From NCBI RefSeq assembly GCF_001889525.1, contig NZ_CP018192.1, positions 434,001 to 498,000 on the forward strand: DNA of 64,000 nucleotides, given 5' to 3'. The notes under the pieces were generated by a model, which made no database searches, was not told the DNA's origin, and worked only from the letters and a program-made list of their open reading frames with translations. The first letter of the stretch is position 1. The number at the start of each line of letters is the position of its first letter. Position numbers and translations under genes: made by a program. The stretch comes from Granulibacter bethesdensis (GTDB lineage Bacteria > Pseudomonadota > Alphaproteobacteria > Acetobacterales > Acetobacteraceae). Below, piece by piece: positions 54,254 through 64,000 of the stretch.

Positions 54254-55897
54254 TCAGGAGGACTGACGACGCAGGAAGGCCGGAATATCCAGTCCTATTT
54301 CTTCGGTTGCCGCTGGCCGAACAGAGGGGCGGGCCTGCTGGTCGGGCGAGGCATGATTGTCGGCGGCATGCTGAGCATCATGCAACACGGGTTCGGTACG
54401 GGGCGGCTGCGATGTAACCGGGGCTTCATGGGCGGGGGCGCTGCCCCCCCCCATGCTGCGACGGATGGCGCCGGTCACCACATTGAAGATGCTGCTGCGC
54501 GCCGGTGCTGCCTGGTGGGCAGGCTGTGGCGTATAGGCAGGCTCCTGCGTGAACAGGCCACGCGGTGCGCTGGCGGGTAGCGGCGCACGGGGTGCTTCAG
54601 TGTCCGTTCCGGCATAGCCATGCCCATGGCCGGCCGAAGGCGGCGGCGACTGCACGAAAGGCGCCCGGGCCGGAGCGGTGGGGGAGGGAGCGTGCGGAGC
54701 CTGATACTGCTGAGTCGGTGTAACACCCTGCGCAGGGAAAGGGGCCGTTTCTGCCGGCGCATAATGGCCGGGCTGATAGGCGGCGAAGGCGGCTGCCTCA
54801 GCCTGCTCGGCAGACTGTGCCGACAGGGAAGGACCGGGCGAGACGGCATCGACCGGCATGGCCGCACCACCGCCGACCGCCACCAGACGGGGACGTTCGG
54901 AAGACAGGGAAGACATATGGTTGGCCGGGCTGTCGATGCCGGTGGCCACGACTGAAACCCGCACCTTGCCGTTCAGGCTTTCGTCAATGGCGGAGCCGAA
55001 GATGATATTGGCTTCCTCATCCACTTCCTCGCGGATGCGGTTGGCAGCCTGATCGACTTCGAACAGGGTCATGTCCTCGCCGCCGGTGATGTTGATCAGC
55101 AGGCCGCGCGCACCGCTCATCGACGTATCTTCCAGCAGAGGATTGCTGATGGCCAGTTCAGCGGCGCGGATGGCACGGTTTTCACCTTCCGCCTCGCCTG
55201 TGCCCATCATGGCCTTCCCCATTTCGGCCATGACGGTGCGGATATCGGCGAAGTCCAGATTGACCAGACCCGGTGCCACCATCAGATCGGTCACGCCGCG
55301 CACGCCCATATAAAGGACATTGTCGGCCATCTTGAACGCTTCTTTCCAAGAGGTGCGCTCATTGGCCAGGCGGAACAGGTTCTGGTTGGGGATGACAATC
55401 AGCGTATCGACGTATTGCTGAAGCTCCTCGATCCCGGCCTCGGCTGATTTGGCGCGGCGGCTGCCTTCGAAGCTGAACGGCTTGGTGACGACGCCGACAG
55501 TCAGGATGTTGCGTTCCCGTGCCATCCGGGCGATCACCGGGGCAGCTCCCGTGCCGGTGCCACCGCCCATGCCGGCGGTGATGAACACCATATGGGCACC
55601 GTCCAGATGCCGGTACAGCTCATCGGCGGCTTCCTCGGCGGCGGCGCGGCCGATTTCCGGCTTGGCTCCCGCGCCCAGACCCTGTGTGATGTGCGGGCCA
55701 AGCTGCACGCGGCGATCGGCGCGGCTGTGCATCAACTGTTGCGCATCGGTATTCGCAACGACGAAATCGACACCGGCCAGATTGAGCGCGATCATGTTGT
55801 CAACCGCGTTCGTGCCACCGCCGCCTACACCGATCACGGTAATGCGCGGGGTGAAATCTGTGTGCATCTGCTGCGGGATGGTCAGGTTCAGAGTCAT
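54254..55897 (-). CDS. ftsZ: Cell division protein FtsZ
   Basis: A 547-residue tubulin homologue. GTP-binding motifs are [13 protein letters not shown] near residue 22 and the tubulin signature [13 protein letters not shown] near residue 110; [11 protein letters not shown] and the T7 loop region follow. The globular part ends near residue 320; a Pro/Ala-rich linker of about 210 residues then leads to the conserved C-terminal peptide DIPAFLRRQ, which binds FtsA. It polymerises at midcell to form the division ring. Confidence 0.97.
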   Translation of the reverse strand: MTLNLTIPQQMHTDFTPRITVIGVGGGGTNAVDNMIALNLAGVDFVVANTDAQQLMHSRADRRVQLGPHITQGLGAGAKPEIGRAAAEEAADELYRHLDGAHMVFITAGMGGGTGTGAAPVIARMARERNILTVGVVTKPFSFEGSRRAKSAEAGIEELQQYVDTLIVIPNQNLFRLANERTSWKEAFKMADNVLYMGVRGVTDLMVAPGLVNLDFADIRTVMAEMGKAMMGTGEAEGENRAIRAAELAISNPLLEDTSMSGARGLLINITGGEDMTLFEVDQAANRIREEVDEEANIIFGSAIDESLNGKVRVSVVATGIDSPANHMSSLSSERPRLVAVGGGAAMPVDAVSPGPSLSAQSAEQAEAAAFAAYQPGHYAPAETAPFPAQGVTPTQQYQAPHAPSPTAPARAPFVQSPPPSAGHGHGYAGTDTEAPRAPLPASAPRGLFTQEPAYTPQPAHQAAPARSSIFNVVTGAIRRSMGGGSAPAHEAPVTSQPPRTEPVLHDAQHAADNHASPDQQARPSVRPAATEEIGLDIPAFLRRQSS

Positions 55898-55952
55898 GGG
55901 CGGTCTCCCCCCTTGGGCGCTGGCTGTACGAAATGGGTGACAGGAACAGGCA

Positions 55953-57251
55953 TCAGACCCGCTCCTTCAGAAAATTGACGAAGCGGCGCACCAGGCCGGT
56001 CGGGCGCTCCGCCTCAAGATCGAGATCATGCATGCTGCGACCCTGCCCGGCGGCCCAGGCGAGCAGCCCGGCTGCGGTGGCGAAGGCCGGGCCGGATGCA
56101 TTATCGGGCAGGCCGCGCAGATTATGTGGCCTGCCCTGCCTTACTTGCTTGTTCAGGATGGCGGCTGCCATTTCCCGAACGCCGGAAAGCTGGCTTGCGC
56201 CGCCCGTCAGCACGACACGGGCACCGGAGGCACGACCCAGGCCTGAGCTTTCCAGCCTTTCACGCACCAGCTCGAACGTTTCTTCGAGCCGGGGCTTGAT
56301 AATGGAGACGATGGTGCTGCGCGGCACCTTCGTAATGTGTTCTTCGTCTTCCCCGACCAGAGGAACCGGCAGCATTTCTCTCTCATCGTCGGGGGATGCT
56401 TGCGTGCTGCCGTACAGCGTTTTCAGCCGCTCGGCATGCGCGACCGTGGTGGACAGCAGTCGGGCAATGTCGTTGGTGACATGCACGCCGCCAATCGGCA
56501 GCTGGGCGGTATGCAGCACCTGTCCTTCTGCAAAAACAGCCATTCCCGTGGTCCCGCCGCCCATATCGATGACGGTGGCCCCCAGTTCACGCTCATCATC
56601 CACAAGGGTTGACATGGACGCTGCCATCGGTGCGGACACCAGTTCGGCAATGTCCAGATCGCACCGCCCGATGCAGGCGCTGAGATTACGCAGCGCGGTG
56701 TTGGTGGCATCGATCACATGCAGCCGTGCGGTCAGTGTATCGCAGTGCATGCCTCTGGGATCGGCCACCCCCCCCATCTCATCCACTGCAAAATTGAGCG
56801 GTATCGCATGGAGCGTTTCCCGTCCTTCCGTCATGGCGCGGGAGCGTCCTTCCTGCACCACGCGGCGAATATCGGCATCGTTTACCGGTCTGCCGCCCAC
56901 GGGCCACTGTACGTTGAACAGCCTGCTCTCCGGCTGACCACAGGAGAGGTTAACGGTGACACTGCGCAGCCTTGTATCGGCCATATCCTCGGCCTGACCA
57001 ACCGCCGCGCGAATGGCGCGTTCGGCTTCATCCAGATCGGTCACGCCGCCACCGCGCACGCCCCGTCCTTTCTGCCAGCCGAAGCCCAGCACACGCAGGG
57101 TGCCGTCGGCCTCGGCACGACCGATCACGCAGGCAATCTTGGTGGTTCCGATATCGAGCACGCCAAACGGTCCGCTACGGAAATGGCGATTCCGTGGCAG
57201 TGTTTCAGGGCCAGCCGAGGGCTGGTGCAGATGGCGTGCGCTGTTGCTCAC
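55953..57251 (-). CDS. ftsA: Cell division protein FtsA
   Basis: A 432-residue actin-like ATPase: phosphate 1 motif [15 protein letters not shown], the 1C (SHS2) domain near residues 100-180, phosphate 2 [16 protein letters not shown] and adenosine motif [13 protein letters not shown]. The C-terminal amphipathic tail ([14 protein letters not shown]) anchors it to the membrane. It tethers FtsZ. The start overlaps the ftsQ stop by 4 bases (ATGA). Confidence 0.96.
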   Translation of the reverse strand: MSNSARHLHQPSAGPETLPRNRHFRSGPFGVLDIGTTKIACVIGRAEADGTLRVLGFGWQKGRGVRGGGVTDLDEAERAIRAAVGQAEDMADTRLRSVTVNLSCGQPESRLFNVQWPVGGRPVNDADIRRVVQEGRSRAMTEGRETLHAIPLNFAVDEMGGVADPRGMHCDTLTARLHVIDATNTALRNLSACIGRCDLDIAELVSAPMAASMSTLVDDERELGATVIDMGGGTTGMAVFAEGQVLHTAQLPIGGVHVTNDIARLLSTTVAHAERLKTLYGSTQASPDDEREMLPVPLVGEDEEHITKVPRSTIVSIIKPRLEETFELVRERLESSGLGRASGARVVLTGGASQLSGVREMAAAILNKQVRQGRPHNLRGLPDNASGPAFATAAGLLAWAAGQGRSMHDLDLEAERPTGLVRRFVNFLKERV

Positions 57252-58162
57252 GTCTGCCTCCGCACGGTCCGGATTGCGGGTTTTTCCGTGATCGCCTCGG
57301 AACGGGGACGCAGCACCATGCGGTCAGGCAGTCGAAGATCCACCGATTGCAGGGGGCGGTCGAGCAGTTCATGCTCCTTATGAAGGGCCGCCAGACGTCT
57401 GATAGCCTCCAGCGGATGATCCTCCGGCAGCAGCACGTCGGTTCCGTTCTGAAGCCGGAGATTCCAGCGGCGCTCATTGACCCGGACGGCGGCGATGACG
57501 TGGGCTTTCACCTCCGGCTCGGTTTTCAGCGCATCCAGCAGCGTGGTGGCGGCGGCAGGGGCGCCCGCTCCGACCACCAGAGGCAGGGTGCGGAAGGTGG
57601 CGACATCCTGATCGGCCACGATCTGACCGTCACGGTCGATCAGCACGAACTTGCCCTGATTCTGCCAGATGGCGAAGGGACGGCGTTCGGTCAGCTTGAC
57701 CACGATGGTACCGGGCAGTCGCCGCTCCACCGAAGCATTTTCAACCCAGGACAGAGTTTCGATGCGCTGCCGGGCTTCAGCCACCGAGAAACCAAGCAGC
57801 GGATCGCCTTTACGCACCCCAAGCGCCGCATTCAGCAGCGGTTCCGGCGTGTTGGAACGGCCTTCGATCACGATGTCCTGAATGCGCATGCCAAGGGTGG
57901 CCGTATGATCCCCCAGCGTTTTGCGCAGGCTGGCCAGTGTGGCGGAGGCTCCGTTCCCGTTGATATTGGGTTGCGGTGCAGCGGCATGCAGCAGCACGCC
58001 AATGCCCACGACGGCGCTGATTCCCAGCACCCCCCAGCCCAGCGGGCGCAGCAGCCTGCGTTGCCGCCGCAGCAGGATGGTCATGCGCGCAGGCCGGTCC
58101 TGCATGCGTCGATTTTTGGGAGAGGATGCGCGCCGTTCGCGCGTCTGGGTCACGCGCGACAT
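57248..58162 (-). CDS. ftsQ: Cell division protein FtsQ
   Basis: A 304-residue bitopic protein. A basic cytosolic N-terminus is followed by one transmembrane helix (LGWGVLGISAVVGIGVLLHAA), a POTRA domain (QDIVIEGRSNTPEPLLNAALGVRKGDPLLGF) and the FtsQ beta domain (WVENASVERRLPGTIVVKLTERRPFAIWQ). Start MSRVTQTRERR is chosen because AGGAGG lies just upstream. It links the cytosolic ring to FtsB/FtsL. It overlaps the ddl stop by 13 bases. Confidence 0.95.
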   Translation of the reverse strand: MSRVTQTRERRASSPKNRRMQDRPARMTILLRRQRRLLRPLGWGVLGISAVVGIGVLLHAAAPQPNINGNGASATLASLRKTLGDHTATLGMRIQDIVIEGRSNTPEPLLNAALGVRKGDPLLGFSVAEARQRIETLSWVENASVERRLPGTIVVKLTERRPFAIWQNQGKFVLIDRDGQIVADQDVATFRTLPLVVGAGAPAAATTLLDALKTEPEVKAHVIAAVRVNERRWNLRLQNGTDVLLPEDHPLEAIRRLAALHKEHELLDRPLQSVDLRLPDRMVLRPRSEAITEKPAIRTVRRQT

Positions 58163-59073
58163 GTTGCCTCCTCCACCATCCACCGGCACAGGGAGACGAA
58201 GTCCATCCCCATCAGGGCTGCCTGTTCCGGCAGCAGGGAGGTCGGCGTCAGACCTGGCTGAGTGTTGACCTCCAGCAGCACCAGCCGTCCCGGCTCGCCC
58301 CGTGTATCGTCATAGCGGAAATCCGAACGGGTCGCGCCCCGGCATCCCAGCGCATGATGCGCCGCCAGAGCCACATCCAGCGCCTTCTGGAATGCATCCG
58401 GGTGCATCTGGGCGGGCAGGATATGGCGGGAGCCGCCTTCAGCATATTTGGATTCGTAGTCATAGAAAGCGGAGCGCGGCCTGATATCCGTGACCGTCAG
58501 GGCGCGATCATTCAGCACACCCACGGTCAGTTCCCGACCGGGGATATATTCCTCGACCAGAGCCTGTCCGCCGAAGCTCCAGCGATGGGCAATTTCTGTG
58601 CGCCGGTTATCGCCTTCATGCAGGATATGGACGCCCACCGCCGAGCCTTCATTGGCCGGCTTGATCACGAACGGGCGTGGAAGCGGATCCTGTTCCGCCA
58701 GTTCCTCGACCGTGACCAGCCTGCCTTCGGCCACCGGTAGACCGGCGGCCAGAAAGGCGGTCCGTGCGGCGGCCTTGTCCATCGCAATGGCGGAAGCGCG
58801 AACCCCGGAATGGGTATAGGGAATACCGAGCCAGTCGAGCACACCCTGAATGGCGCCATCCTCGCCGAAACGGCCATGGAGCGCATTGAACACCACATCC
58901 GGCGCGGGGGTCAGGGCGGCGATGGTATCGCGCAGATCGGTCCGGACTTCGACAGGTGTGACCTCATAGCCCGCTTCCCGCAGGGCAGCGACGACCTGTT
59001 GACCGGAGACGAGGCTGACGGCCCGTTCTTCGGAGATGCCACCGTACAGAACCGCAACGCGTCTGACGCTCAT
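58150..59073 (-). CDS. ddl: D-alanine--D-alanine ligase
   Basis: A 307-residue ATP-grasp enzyme: VAVLYGGISEERAVSLVSG at the start, LDWLGIPYTHSGVRASAIAMDKAAAR, FVIKPANEGSAVGVHIL, and metal/ATP ligands in LLEVNTQPGLTPTSLLPEQAAL. It makes the D-Ala-D-Ala end of the peptidoglycan stem. The start MSVRRVAVL overlaps the murB stop (ATGA), so the frame upstream of it is not used. Confidence 0.96.
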   Translation of the reverse strand: MSVRRVAVLYGGISEERAVSLVSGQQVVAALREAGYEVTPVEVRTDLRDTIAALTPAPDVVFNALHGRFGEDGAIQGVLDWLGIPYTHSGVRASAIAMDKAAARTAFLAAGLPVAEGRLVTVEELAEQDPLPRPFVIKPANEGSAVGVHILHEGDNRRTEIAHRWSFGGQALVEEYIPGRELTVGVLNDRALTVTDIRPRSAFYDYESKYAEGGSRHILPAQMHPDAFQKALDVALAAHHALGCRGATRSDFRYDDTRGEPGRLVLLEVNTQPGLTPTSLLPEQAALMGMDFVSLCRWMVEEATCRA

Positions 59074-59999
59074 GACTGACACTCCGGCTGATGGAACGGG
59101 ATTCCGATCCGTTTGATTTCCCAATGCAGGGTCATGCCACAGCTGCTTTGTACCCGTTGCCGGATTTCCTCACCCAGCCCCTCCAGATCGGCGGCGGTGG
59201 CTTCGCCCGTGTTCAGCAAGAAGTTGCAATGCTTTTCACTGACCTGCGCACCGCCGCGGGTCAGACCACGGCAACCCGCTGCATCGATCAGCTCCCACGC
59301 TTTTTGCCCGTCCGGATTGCGGAATGTGGAGCCGCCGGTACGCGCCCTCACCGGCTGGGTGGCATCACGGGCGGCGCGTATGTCCTGCATGCGGGCGATG
59401 ATGTCGGTGGTATTGCCCGGTCGGGTTCGCAGGCGCGCCCGTACTACGGCACAGCCCGGTGGCAGGGCGGCATGGCGATAGGACAGCGACAGGCGGGACG
59501 CTTCCAGCCGGACGATGTCGCCATCCAGCGCCAGTTCCACCCAGTCCAGCACGGATGCGATGTCGCTGCCATAAGCGCCTGCATTCATGGCGATGGCGCC
59601 GCCAATCGTCCCGGGAATGCCACACAGAAATTCCAGCCCGGCCAGACCTGCCTGGGCTGCATGTTCAGCGACGGTTGCATCCAGTGCTGCCGCCCCTGCG
59701 ATCATCCCGTCACCATCGGTCGTTATCTCACTGAAACCGCGTCCCAGTTTGACAGTAATCCCCGGCAGCCCGCCATCCCGGATAATCAGGTTGGAAGCCG
59801 CGCCGATGATCGTCATCGGAACCAGATTGCTGACACGCCGCTGCAGGGCGCACAGATCATCCGCATCGGCGGGACGAAACAGGGTTTCGGCCTGGCCGCC
59901 TACCCGGAACCAGGTTTGCGGTGCCAACGGCGCAGTATGCGTCACCCGCCCGCGCAGGGCGGCGAAGACGTCCGGGTTCTGCTGCGCCGAAACGATCAT
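59070..59999 (-). CDS. murB: UDP-N-acetylenolpyruvoylglucosamine reductase MurB
   Basis: A 309-residue FAD enzyme of type IIa-like: [24 protein letters not shown], the FAD motif [35 protein letters not shown] and the catalytic Ser region [22 protein letters not shown]; the catalytic Glu lies in the C-terminal part. It reduces enolpyruvyl-UDP-GlcNAc to UDP-MurNAc with NADPH. Start [12 protein letters not shown] overlaps the murC stop (ATGA). Confidence 0.96.
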   Translation of the reverse strand: MIVSAQQNPDVFAALRGRVTHTAPLAPQTWFRVGGQAETLFRPADADDLCALQRRVSNLVPMTIIGAASNLIIRDGGLPGITVKLGRGFSEITTDGDGMIAGAAALDATVAEHAAQAGLAGLEFLCGIPGTIGGAIAMNAGAYGSDIASVLDWVELALDGDIVRLEASRLSLSYRHAALPPGCAVVRARLRTRPGNTTDIIARMQDIRAARDATQPVRARTGGSTFRNPDGQKAWELIDAAGCRGLTRGGAQVSEKHCNFLLNTGEATAADLEGLGEEIRQRVQSSCGMTLHWEIKRIGIPFHQPECQS

Positions 60000-61441
60000 C
60001 CTCCGCTCCCTGTCCTGCGGATTTTGCCGCTTTTCGCCTGTAATGTGGCGAGTTCTTCCGGCAGGGTCTGCGCCCATGCGGTGATGTTGCCTGCGCCGAG
60101 GCAAACCACGAAATCACCGGGGCGTGCTATGGCATGGATCATCTCGGCAAGATGCTCCGGACCGGGGAGCGGTACAACACTTTTGTGCCCGCTGGTGCGC
60201 AGGCCATCGACCAGACTGTCACGATCCACACCCTCGATCGGAGATTCGCCCGCATTATAGACATCCGCAACGATGACGGTACCAGCATCATTCATGCAGG
60301 TACAGAATTCGTTGAACAGACTGGCAAGACGGGAATAGCGGTGCGGCTGTACCACCGCGATCACATCGCGGGCGCCGGCCTGCCGGGCGGCCCGTAACAC
60401 GGCGGCAATTTCCACCGGGTGATGGCCGTAATCGTCGATGATGGTGATGCCGCCGGTTTCCCCGGTTTTCGTAAAGCGCCGCTTCACGCCCTTGAACGAT
60501 GCAAACGCGCTTTGCAGCACGGAATCGGAAATCCCCATTTCCACTGCGACAGCAATCGCGGCCAGCGTATTGGCGATATTGTGCTCGCCGAGCATGGGCA
60601 GGCGCAGCGGTGGCGTGCGGCGGGTGCGGCGTGTCTGCCGGTCGGTGATCACGACCTCGAAAGTCGCCCCGAATTTATCGGTCTTGATACGCTCGGCCCG
60701 CACATCGGCCTGCGGCGAGAACCCGTATGTGATGATGCGATGATCCGAAAGCTGCGGGATCATTTTCTGCACGGTCGGATGATCGATACACAGAACCGCA
60801 AAGCCGTAGAACGGGATATTGCTGACGAATTGCTGGTATCCGGCCTCCATGGCCTCGGCGGTGCCCCAATGGTCCAGATGTTCGGGGTCCATGTTGGTTA
60901 CCACGGCGATGACGGCAGGCAGACGCAAGAAGCTGCCATCGCTTTCATCGGCCTCGACCACCATCCATTCGCCTGCTCCGAGCCTGGTGTTGGTGCCGTA
61001 GGCATTGATGATGCCGCCATTGATGACGGTGGGATCAAGCTGGGCCGCTTCAAGCACCGCAGCGATCAGGGAGGTTGTGGTGGTCTTGCCATGGGTGCCG
61101 CCTACGGCCACCGCCCATTTCAGCCGCATCAGCTCCGCCAGCATCTCCGCGCGGCGTACCACCGGGATCAGCTTTGCGCGGGCGGCGGCGACTTCGGGAT
61201 TGTCACGCCCGACCGCGGAGGAAATCACCACCACCTGAGCAGTGCCGAGATTGGCGGCCTCATGCCCGATCATCACCTGAATGCCCGCTTTCCGCAGCCG
61301 TCGCACATTCTGGTTGTCGCTGATGTCGCTTCCCTGCACGGCATACCCAAGATTGTGCAGCACTTCTGCGATGCCGGACATGCCGATGCCGCCGATACCG
61401 ACGAAGTGAATCGTGCCGATGGTCAGTGGCAGCGCTCTCAT
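59996..61441 (-). CDS. murC: UDP-N-acetylmuramate--L-alanine ligase MurC
   Basis: A 481-residue Mur ligase: [20 protein letters not shown] (Rossmann), P-loop [18 protein letters not shown] near residue 112, [21 protein letters not shown], the [15 protein letters not shown] region and [14 protein letters not shown]. It adds L-Ala to UDP-MurNAc. Both ends overlap neighbours by ATGA. Confidence 0.97.
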   Translation of the reverse strand: MRALPLTIGTIHFVGIGGIGMSGIAEVLHNLGYAVQGSDISDNQNVRRLRKAGIQVMIGHEAANLGTAQVVVISSAVGRDNPEVAAARAKLIPVVRRAEMLAELMRLKWAVAVGGTHGKTTTTSLIAAVLEAAQLDPTVINGGIINAYGTNTRLGAGEWMVVEADESDGSFLRLPAVIAVVTNMDPEHLDHWGTAEAMEAGYQQFVSNIPFYGFAVLCIDHPTVQKMIPQLSDHRIITYGFSPQADVRAERIKTDKFGATFEVVITDRQTRRTRRTPPLRLPMLGEHNIANTLAAIAVAVEMGISDSVLQSAFASFKGVKRRFTKTGETGGITIIDDYGHHPVEIAAVLRAARQAGARDVIAVVQPHRYSRLASLFNEFCTCMNDAGTVIVADVYNAGESPIEGVDRDSLVDGLRTSGHKSVVPLPGPEHLAEMIHAIARPGDFVVCLGAGNITAWAQTLPEELATLQAKSGKIRRTGSGG

Positions 61442-62592
61442 GACTTAGTCTCCCCCTTGTAGTCGCCCTGGGGCGCACGGGCTGTATCCAGACTCTGTTC
61501 CACCGTGTCGGCCAGCCGTGCCACGGCGTCTTGCATACCAAGGCGGGCCGCGTTGCGGGCCGCATCGGCAAGGGTGCCGGGTTCGGCCAGCAGCGCGGCG
61601 ATGCGGGCGGCCAGCGTATCCGGGGTGAAATCCGGCTGACGGATCATCCAGCCACCCTGCGCATCCACGAGGATGCGGGCATTGGCGGCCTGATGGTCAT
61701 CAATGGCCCCCGGCAGAGGCACCATGATGGCCGGTCGCCCGATTGTCGCCAGTTCGGCGACGGTGGATGCTCCAGCACGGGCGATCACCAGATGCGCGTC
61801 TGCGATCAAGGCTGCGACATCGGTGAAAAACGGCGCCAGAGTAGCCTCGATTCCGCAGGCCGCATAGGCTGTCCGCACGCGATCGATGTCTTCGGCACGG
61901 CATTGCTGTGTCACCCGCATGCGCTGCCGTAGAGCCGGGGGTAACAGCGCGAGAGCGGCAGGTACCACATCGCTCAACACGCGTGCGCCGAGTGACCCGC
62001 CCAGTATCAGCAGATTGATGCCCCCTTCAGCGCCGGGCGGTGTGTAGGATGTGCCTGCCAATGCGGCTATGGCGGGCCGGACCGGATTGCCGGTCACCAG
62101 AGTTCTGGTGCCTGCCGGCACATGGCTGGTGCTGGCGAAGCTGAGCGCCAGACAGTGTATTTTGCGGGCCAGCAACCGGTTGGCCCGTCCGAGCACGGCG
62201 TTCTGTTCATGGAGGATGACCGGGACGTTGCGGGCGCGCAGCCTGGCCCCCAGCACGGGCGGAATGCAGGGATAGCCGCCGAAACCGACGATGCAGCCAG
62301 CCTCCAGCCTGCCCAGCAAAGCTCCGGCTTTCACAATGCCGCCCCCCAATGCGATCACCGCTTGACCGGCACGCCGGATGCCGCGCCCGGCAATGCCGGC
62401 CCCCGGCAGCACGAAACGATCTGTATCGGCAAACACGGCGCTGGTCAGTCCGCCGGAGCGGGCATCCGTCATCAGTATGATCCGCCGTCCGCGTCTTTTC
62501 AGTTCGGCGGCCAGCGCCTCGGCCGGGAAGAAATGGCCGCCGGTACCGCCTGCGGCGATGACGACCGGGCACTGTGCCTGATCGCGCCTCAT
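61438..62592 (-). CDS. murG: UDP-GlcNAc:lipid I N-acetylglucosaminyltransferase MurG
   Basis: A 384-residue GT28 enzyme: [17 protein letters not shown] near residue 15, [49 protein letters not shown] and [38 protein letters not shown]. It makes lipid II on the inner face of the membrane. Start [11 protein letters not shown] is fixed by overlap with the ftsW stop (ATGA); the open frame 93 codons upstream is an out-of-frame reading of ftsW. Confidence 0.96.
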   Translation of the reverse strand: MRRDQAQCPVVIAAGGTGGHFFPAEALAAELKRRGRRIILMTDARSGGLTSAVFADTDRFVLPGAGIAGRGIRRAGQAVIALGGGIVKAGALLGRLEAGCIVGFGGYPCIPPVLGARLRARNVPVILHEQNAVLGRANRLLARKIHCLALSFASTSHVPAGTRTLVTGNPVRPAIAALAGTSYTPPGAEGGINLLILGGSLGARVLSDVVPAALALLPPALRQRMRVTQQCRAEDIDRVRTAYAACGIEATLAPFFTDVAALIADAHLVIARAGASTVAELATIGRPAIMVPLPGAIDDHQAANARILVDAQGGWMIRQPDFTPDTLAARIAALLAEPGTLADAARNAARLGMQDAVARLADTVEQSLDTARAPQGDYKGETKS

Positions 62593-63710
62593 GACACGTC
62601 TCCATGATGGCGCGTGCGGGTCAGGGCCAGCAGCATGCCCATGCCGAGCGAAATCGCGATCACAGAGGAGCCGCCATACGAAACGAAAGGCAGCGTCATG
62701 CCCTTGGTCGGGATCAGATGCAGGGTGGATGCCATGTTGACGAAAGCCTGCAGCCCGAAGCTGGTTACCAGCCCGGCAGAGGCGAGCACGATGAACAGAT
62801 CCTGCTCCCGCATCAGACGCAGCAACTGCCTGATGACGATGAAGGCAAAAATCAGCACGATGACGCTGCATATCACCATGCCGAATTCTTCACCCGCCAC
62901 CGCGAATACGAAATCGGCATGGGCATCGGGAAGCTGGTTTTTTACATACCCTTCGCCGGGGCCGCGCCCCAGCAGGCCACCATTGCCAAACGCTTCCAGC
63001 GCCTTATCCACCTGATAGCTGTCGCCGGATTGGGGATGCAGAAAGCGCTCCACGCGGCTACGCACATGGGGGAATAATGTGTACGCCGCCAATCCCGCCC
63101 CGGCAAAGCCGCCGACGCCGATCAGCACCAGCAGCATGTTCAGCCCCGCAATGAAAAGCTGGGCGAAAAACACGGAGGATAGCACCGCCAGCATGCCGAT
63201 ATCCGGCTGTGATTTCAGCAGCATGGCCATCACCAGAAACAGTCCGACCGCCACCAGCGTGCCGGGAAAACCACGGCTGCGCTTGCCCTCCGCGATCAGC
63301 CATGCGGCCACCACAGCAAAGGAGGGTTTCAGGAATTCGCTGGGCTGCAAGGCCATCCCGGGCAGGGCAATCCAGCGTCGGGCCCCCTTGATCTCCACCC
63401 CATGCACCAGTGTCATGGCGGTGAGCAGGATGGCCCCCGCACAGGCCACCAGTGCCAGCCTGCGGATATTGCGCGGGGTCAGTAGCGAGGTGGCCACAAC
63501 AGTGACCGATGCGAGCCCCAGAAAGATCACCTGCTTCAGGATGAACATATCGCGGTTTTCACCGATGCGCTCTGCTACGGCGGGGCTGGCGGCGAGCATC
63601 ATGACATAACCGAATCCGATCAGCGTGCTGACCGCCAGTAATGTCCAGCGATCAACCGTCCACCACCAGCGGCCCAGCAGGGATGTGTCGGTGCGGGACA
63701 GGCTCGGCAT
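62589..63710 (-). CDS. ftsW: SEDS family lipid II polymerase / division protein FtsW
   Basis: A 373-residue protein with about ten transmembrane helices and the SEDS signature near the end (PTKGMTLPFVSYGGSSVIAISLGMGMLLAL). Other typical stretches are RRWIALPGMALQPSEFLK and KALEAFGNGGLLGRGPGEGYVKNQLPDAHADFVFAVAGEEFG. It polymerises glycan at the septum with FtsI. The ATG overlaps the murD stop by one base (TGATG). Confidence 0.96.
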   Translation of the reverse strand: MPSLSRTDTSLLGRWWWTVDRWTLLAVSTLIGFGYVMMLAASPAVAERIGENRDMFILKQVIFLGLASVTVVATSLLTPRNIRRLALVACAGAILLTAMTLVHGVEIKGARRWIALPGMALQPSEFLKPSFAVVAAWLIAEGKRSRGFPGTLVAVGLFLVMAMLLKSQPDIGMLAVLSSVFFAQLFIAGLNMLLVLIGVGGFAGAGLAAYTLFPHVRSRVERFLHPQSGDSYQVDKALEAFGNGGLLGRGPGEGYVKNQLPDAHADFVFAVAGEEFGMVICSVIVLIFAFIVIRQLLRLMREQDLFIVLASAGLVTSFGLQAFVNMASTLHLIPTKGMTLPFVSYGGSSVIAISLGMGMLLALTRTRHHGDVS

Positions 63711-64000
63711 CAGGCGCCTCCCCCGATCTGGTGCTGCACCAGGCTGCGGAAATGATCGCCGCGGGCCTCGAAATGCGCGAACTGGTCGAAACTGGCGCAG
63801 GCAGGCGAGAGCAGCACGACGTTGCTGCCACTTTCTTTCGCGATGGTGGCTGCCATGATGACGGCGTTGTCCAGCGTGCCAAGCTCGGTATGCGGAACAC
63901 CATGTGCCCGCAGCGTTTCGGCCAATATCGGCGCATCCCGCCCGATCAGCAGTGCATGCGTCACGCGTGGTAGCAAGGGGGCCAGATCCTCGATGCCACC
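63710..64000 (-). CDS. murD: UDP-N-acetylmuramoylalanine--D-glutamate ligase MurD, C-terminal part only
   Basis: The minus-strand frame is open from the right edge of the window to the stop at 63710 (96 residues). The C-terminal Mur ligase stretch GGIEDLAPLLPRVTHALLIG...APILAETLRAHG and VVLLSPACASFDQFAHFEARGDHFRSLV is diagnostic of MurD. The N-terminal and central domains lie outside the window. Its position before ftsW is the standard dcw order. Confidence 0.95.
   Translation of the reverse strand, partial: GGIEDLAPLLPRVTHALLIGRDAPILAETLRAHGVPHTELGTLDNAVIMAATIAKESGSNVVLLSPACASFDQFAHFEARGDHFRSLVQHQIGGGA

Noticed and set aside
56972-58261. A 429-codon plus-strand frame opposite ftsA and ftsQ
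   Set aside because: Shadow of two unmistakable division genes; no domain and low-complexity composition.
62593-62871. Upstream extension of murG
   Set aside because: It reads ftsW out of frame; the ATGA overlap at 62589-62592 fixes the murG start.

Overview
The window is an ordinary, gene-dense stretch of an alphaproteobacterial chromosome. It most resembles an acetic acid bacterium (Acetobacteraceae, close to Granulibacter); this is an inference from the protein families, moderately high GC and gene order, not a database result. Pointers are an OlsB ornithine-lipid acyltransferase, a MucR/Ros zinc-finger regulator, a truncated HprK next to RapZ, ManX-type EIIA, HPr and EI, an OprB sugar porin beside a fructose PTS, and a complete dcw cell-wall/division cluster in alphaproteobacterial order. 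I see no transposase, integrase, phage gene, CRISPR array or rRNA. Two tRNAs (Tyr, Gly) lie at 9150-9413.

Layout. 1-9048: housekeeping genes for RNA processing and protein quality (thpR fragment, a BI-1 family membrane protein, a DsbA-like oxidoreductase, a divergent gamma-glutamyltransferase-like lipoprotein, an aminotransferase, a flavin reductase, a DegP protease, RlmB). 9150-16743: tRNA-Tyr, tRNA-Gly, a divergent LysR/PACE-efflux pair, tsaB-rimI, a TusA-like protein, MucR, Fur, olsB, lnt and an XRE regulator. 16822-20794: the regulatory PTS hprK-rapZ-manX-ptsH-ptsI. 20853-32272: two unknown membrane proteins, an adenosine-kinase-like PfkB kinase, a bactofilin, a FUSC exporter, aconitase, ccmA-ccmB and an AI-2E family protein. 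32305-40386: a fructose PTS operon (fruB-fruK-fruA-oprB, minus strand) with a divergent LacI-type regulator and two perfect palindromic operators. 40390-50363: a mini-asparaginase, glnD, mutS, an unknown membrane-anchored protein, a PuuE-like deacetylase and ligA. 50360-64000: recN, bamD, lpxC, ftsZ, ftsA, ftsQ, ddl, murB, murC, murG, ftsW and the 3' part of murD, all on the minus strand, many joined by 4-base start/stop overlaps.

How it fits together. Fructose would cross the outer membrane through OprB, be phosphorylated on entry by FruA using phosphate relayed by the EIIA-HPr-EI fusion FruB, and be converted to fructose-1,6-bisphosphate by FruK. The LacI-type protein probably senses a fructose phosphate and binds the two GAAAACGTTTTC-type palindromes. 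The second PTS (EI, HPr, EIIA-Man, HprK) has no sugar permease in the window and looks regulatory. The dcw block makes UDP-MurNAc peptides and lipid II, ligates D-Ala-D-Ala and builds the division ring; lpxC, bamD and lnt add outer-membrane biogenesis. I found no clear case of a wholly new system. The most informative leads are the dual PTS with an atypical EI phosphorylation loop, the fru operator architecture, the LysR/PACE pair with its dyad, the degenerate GGT-like lipoprotein, the one-domain asparaginase and several hairpins that overlap coding sequence.
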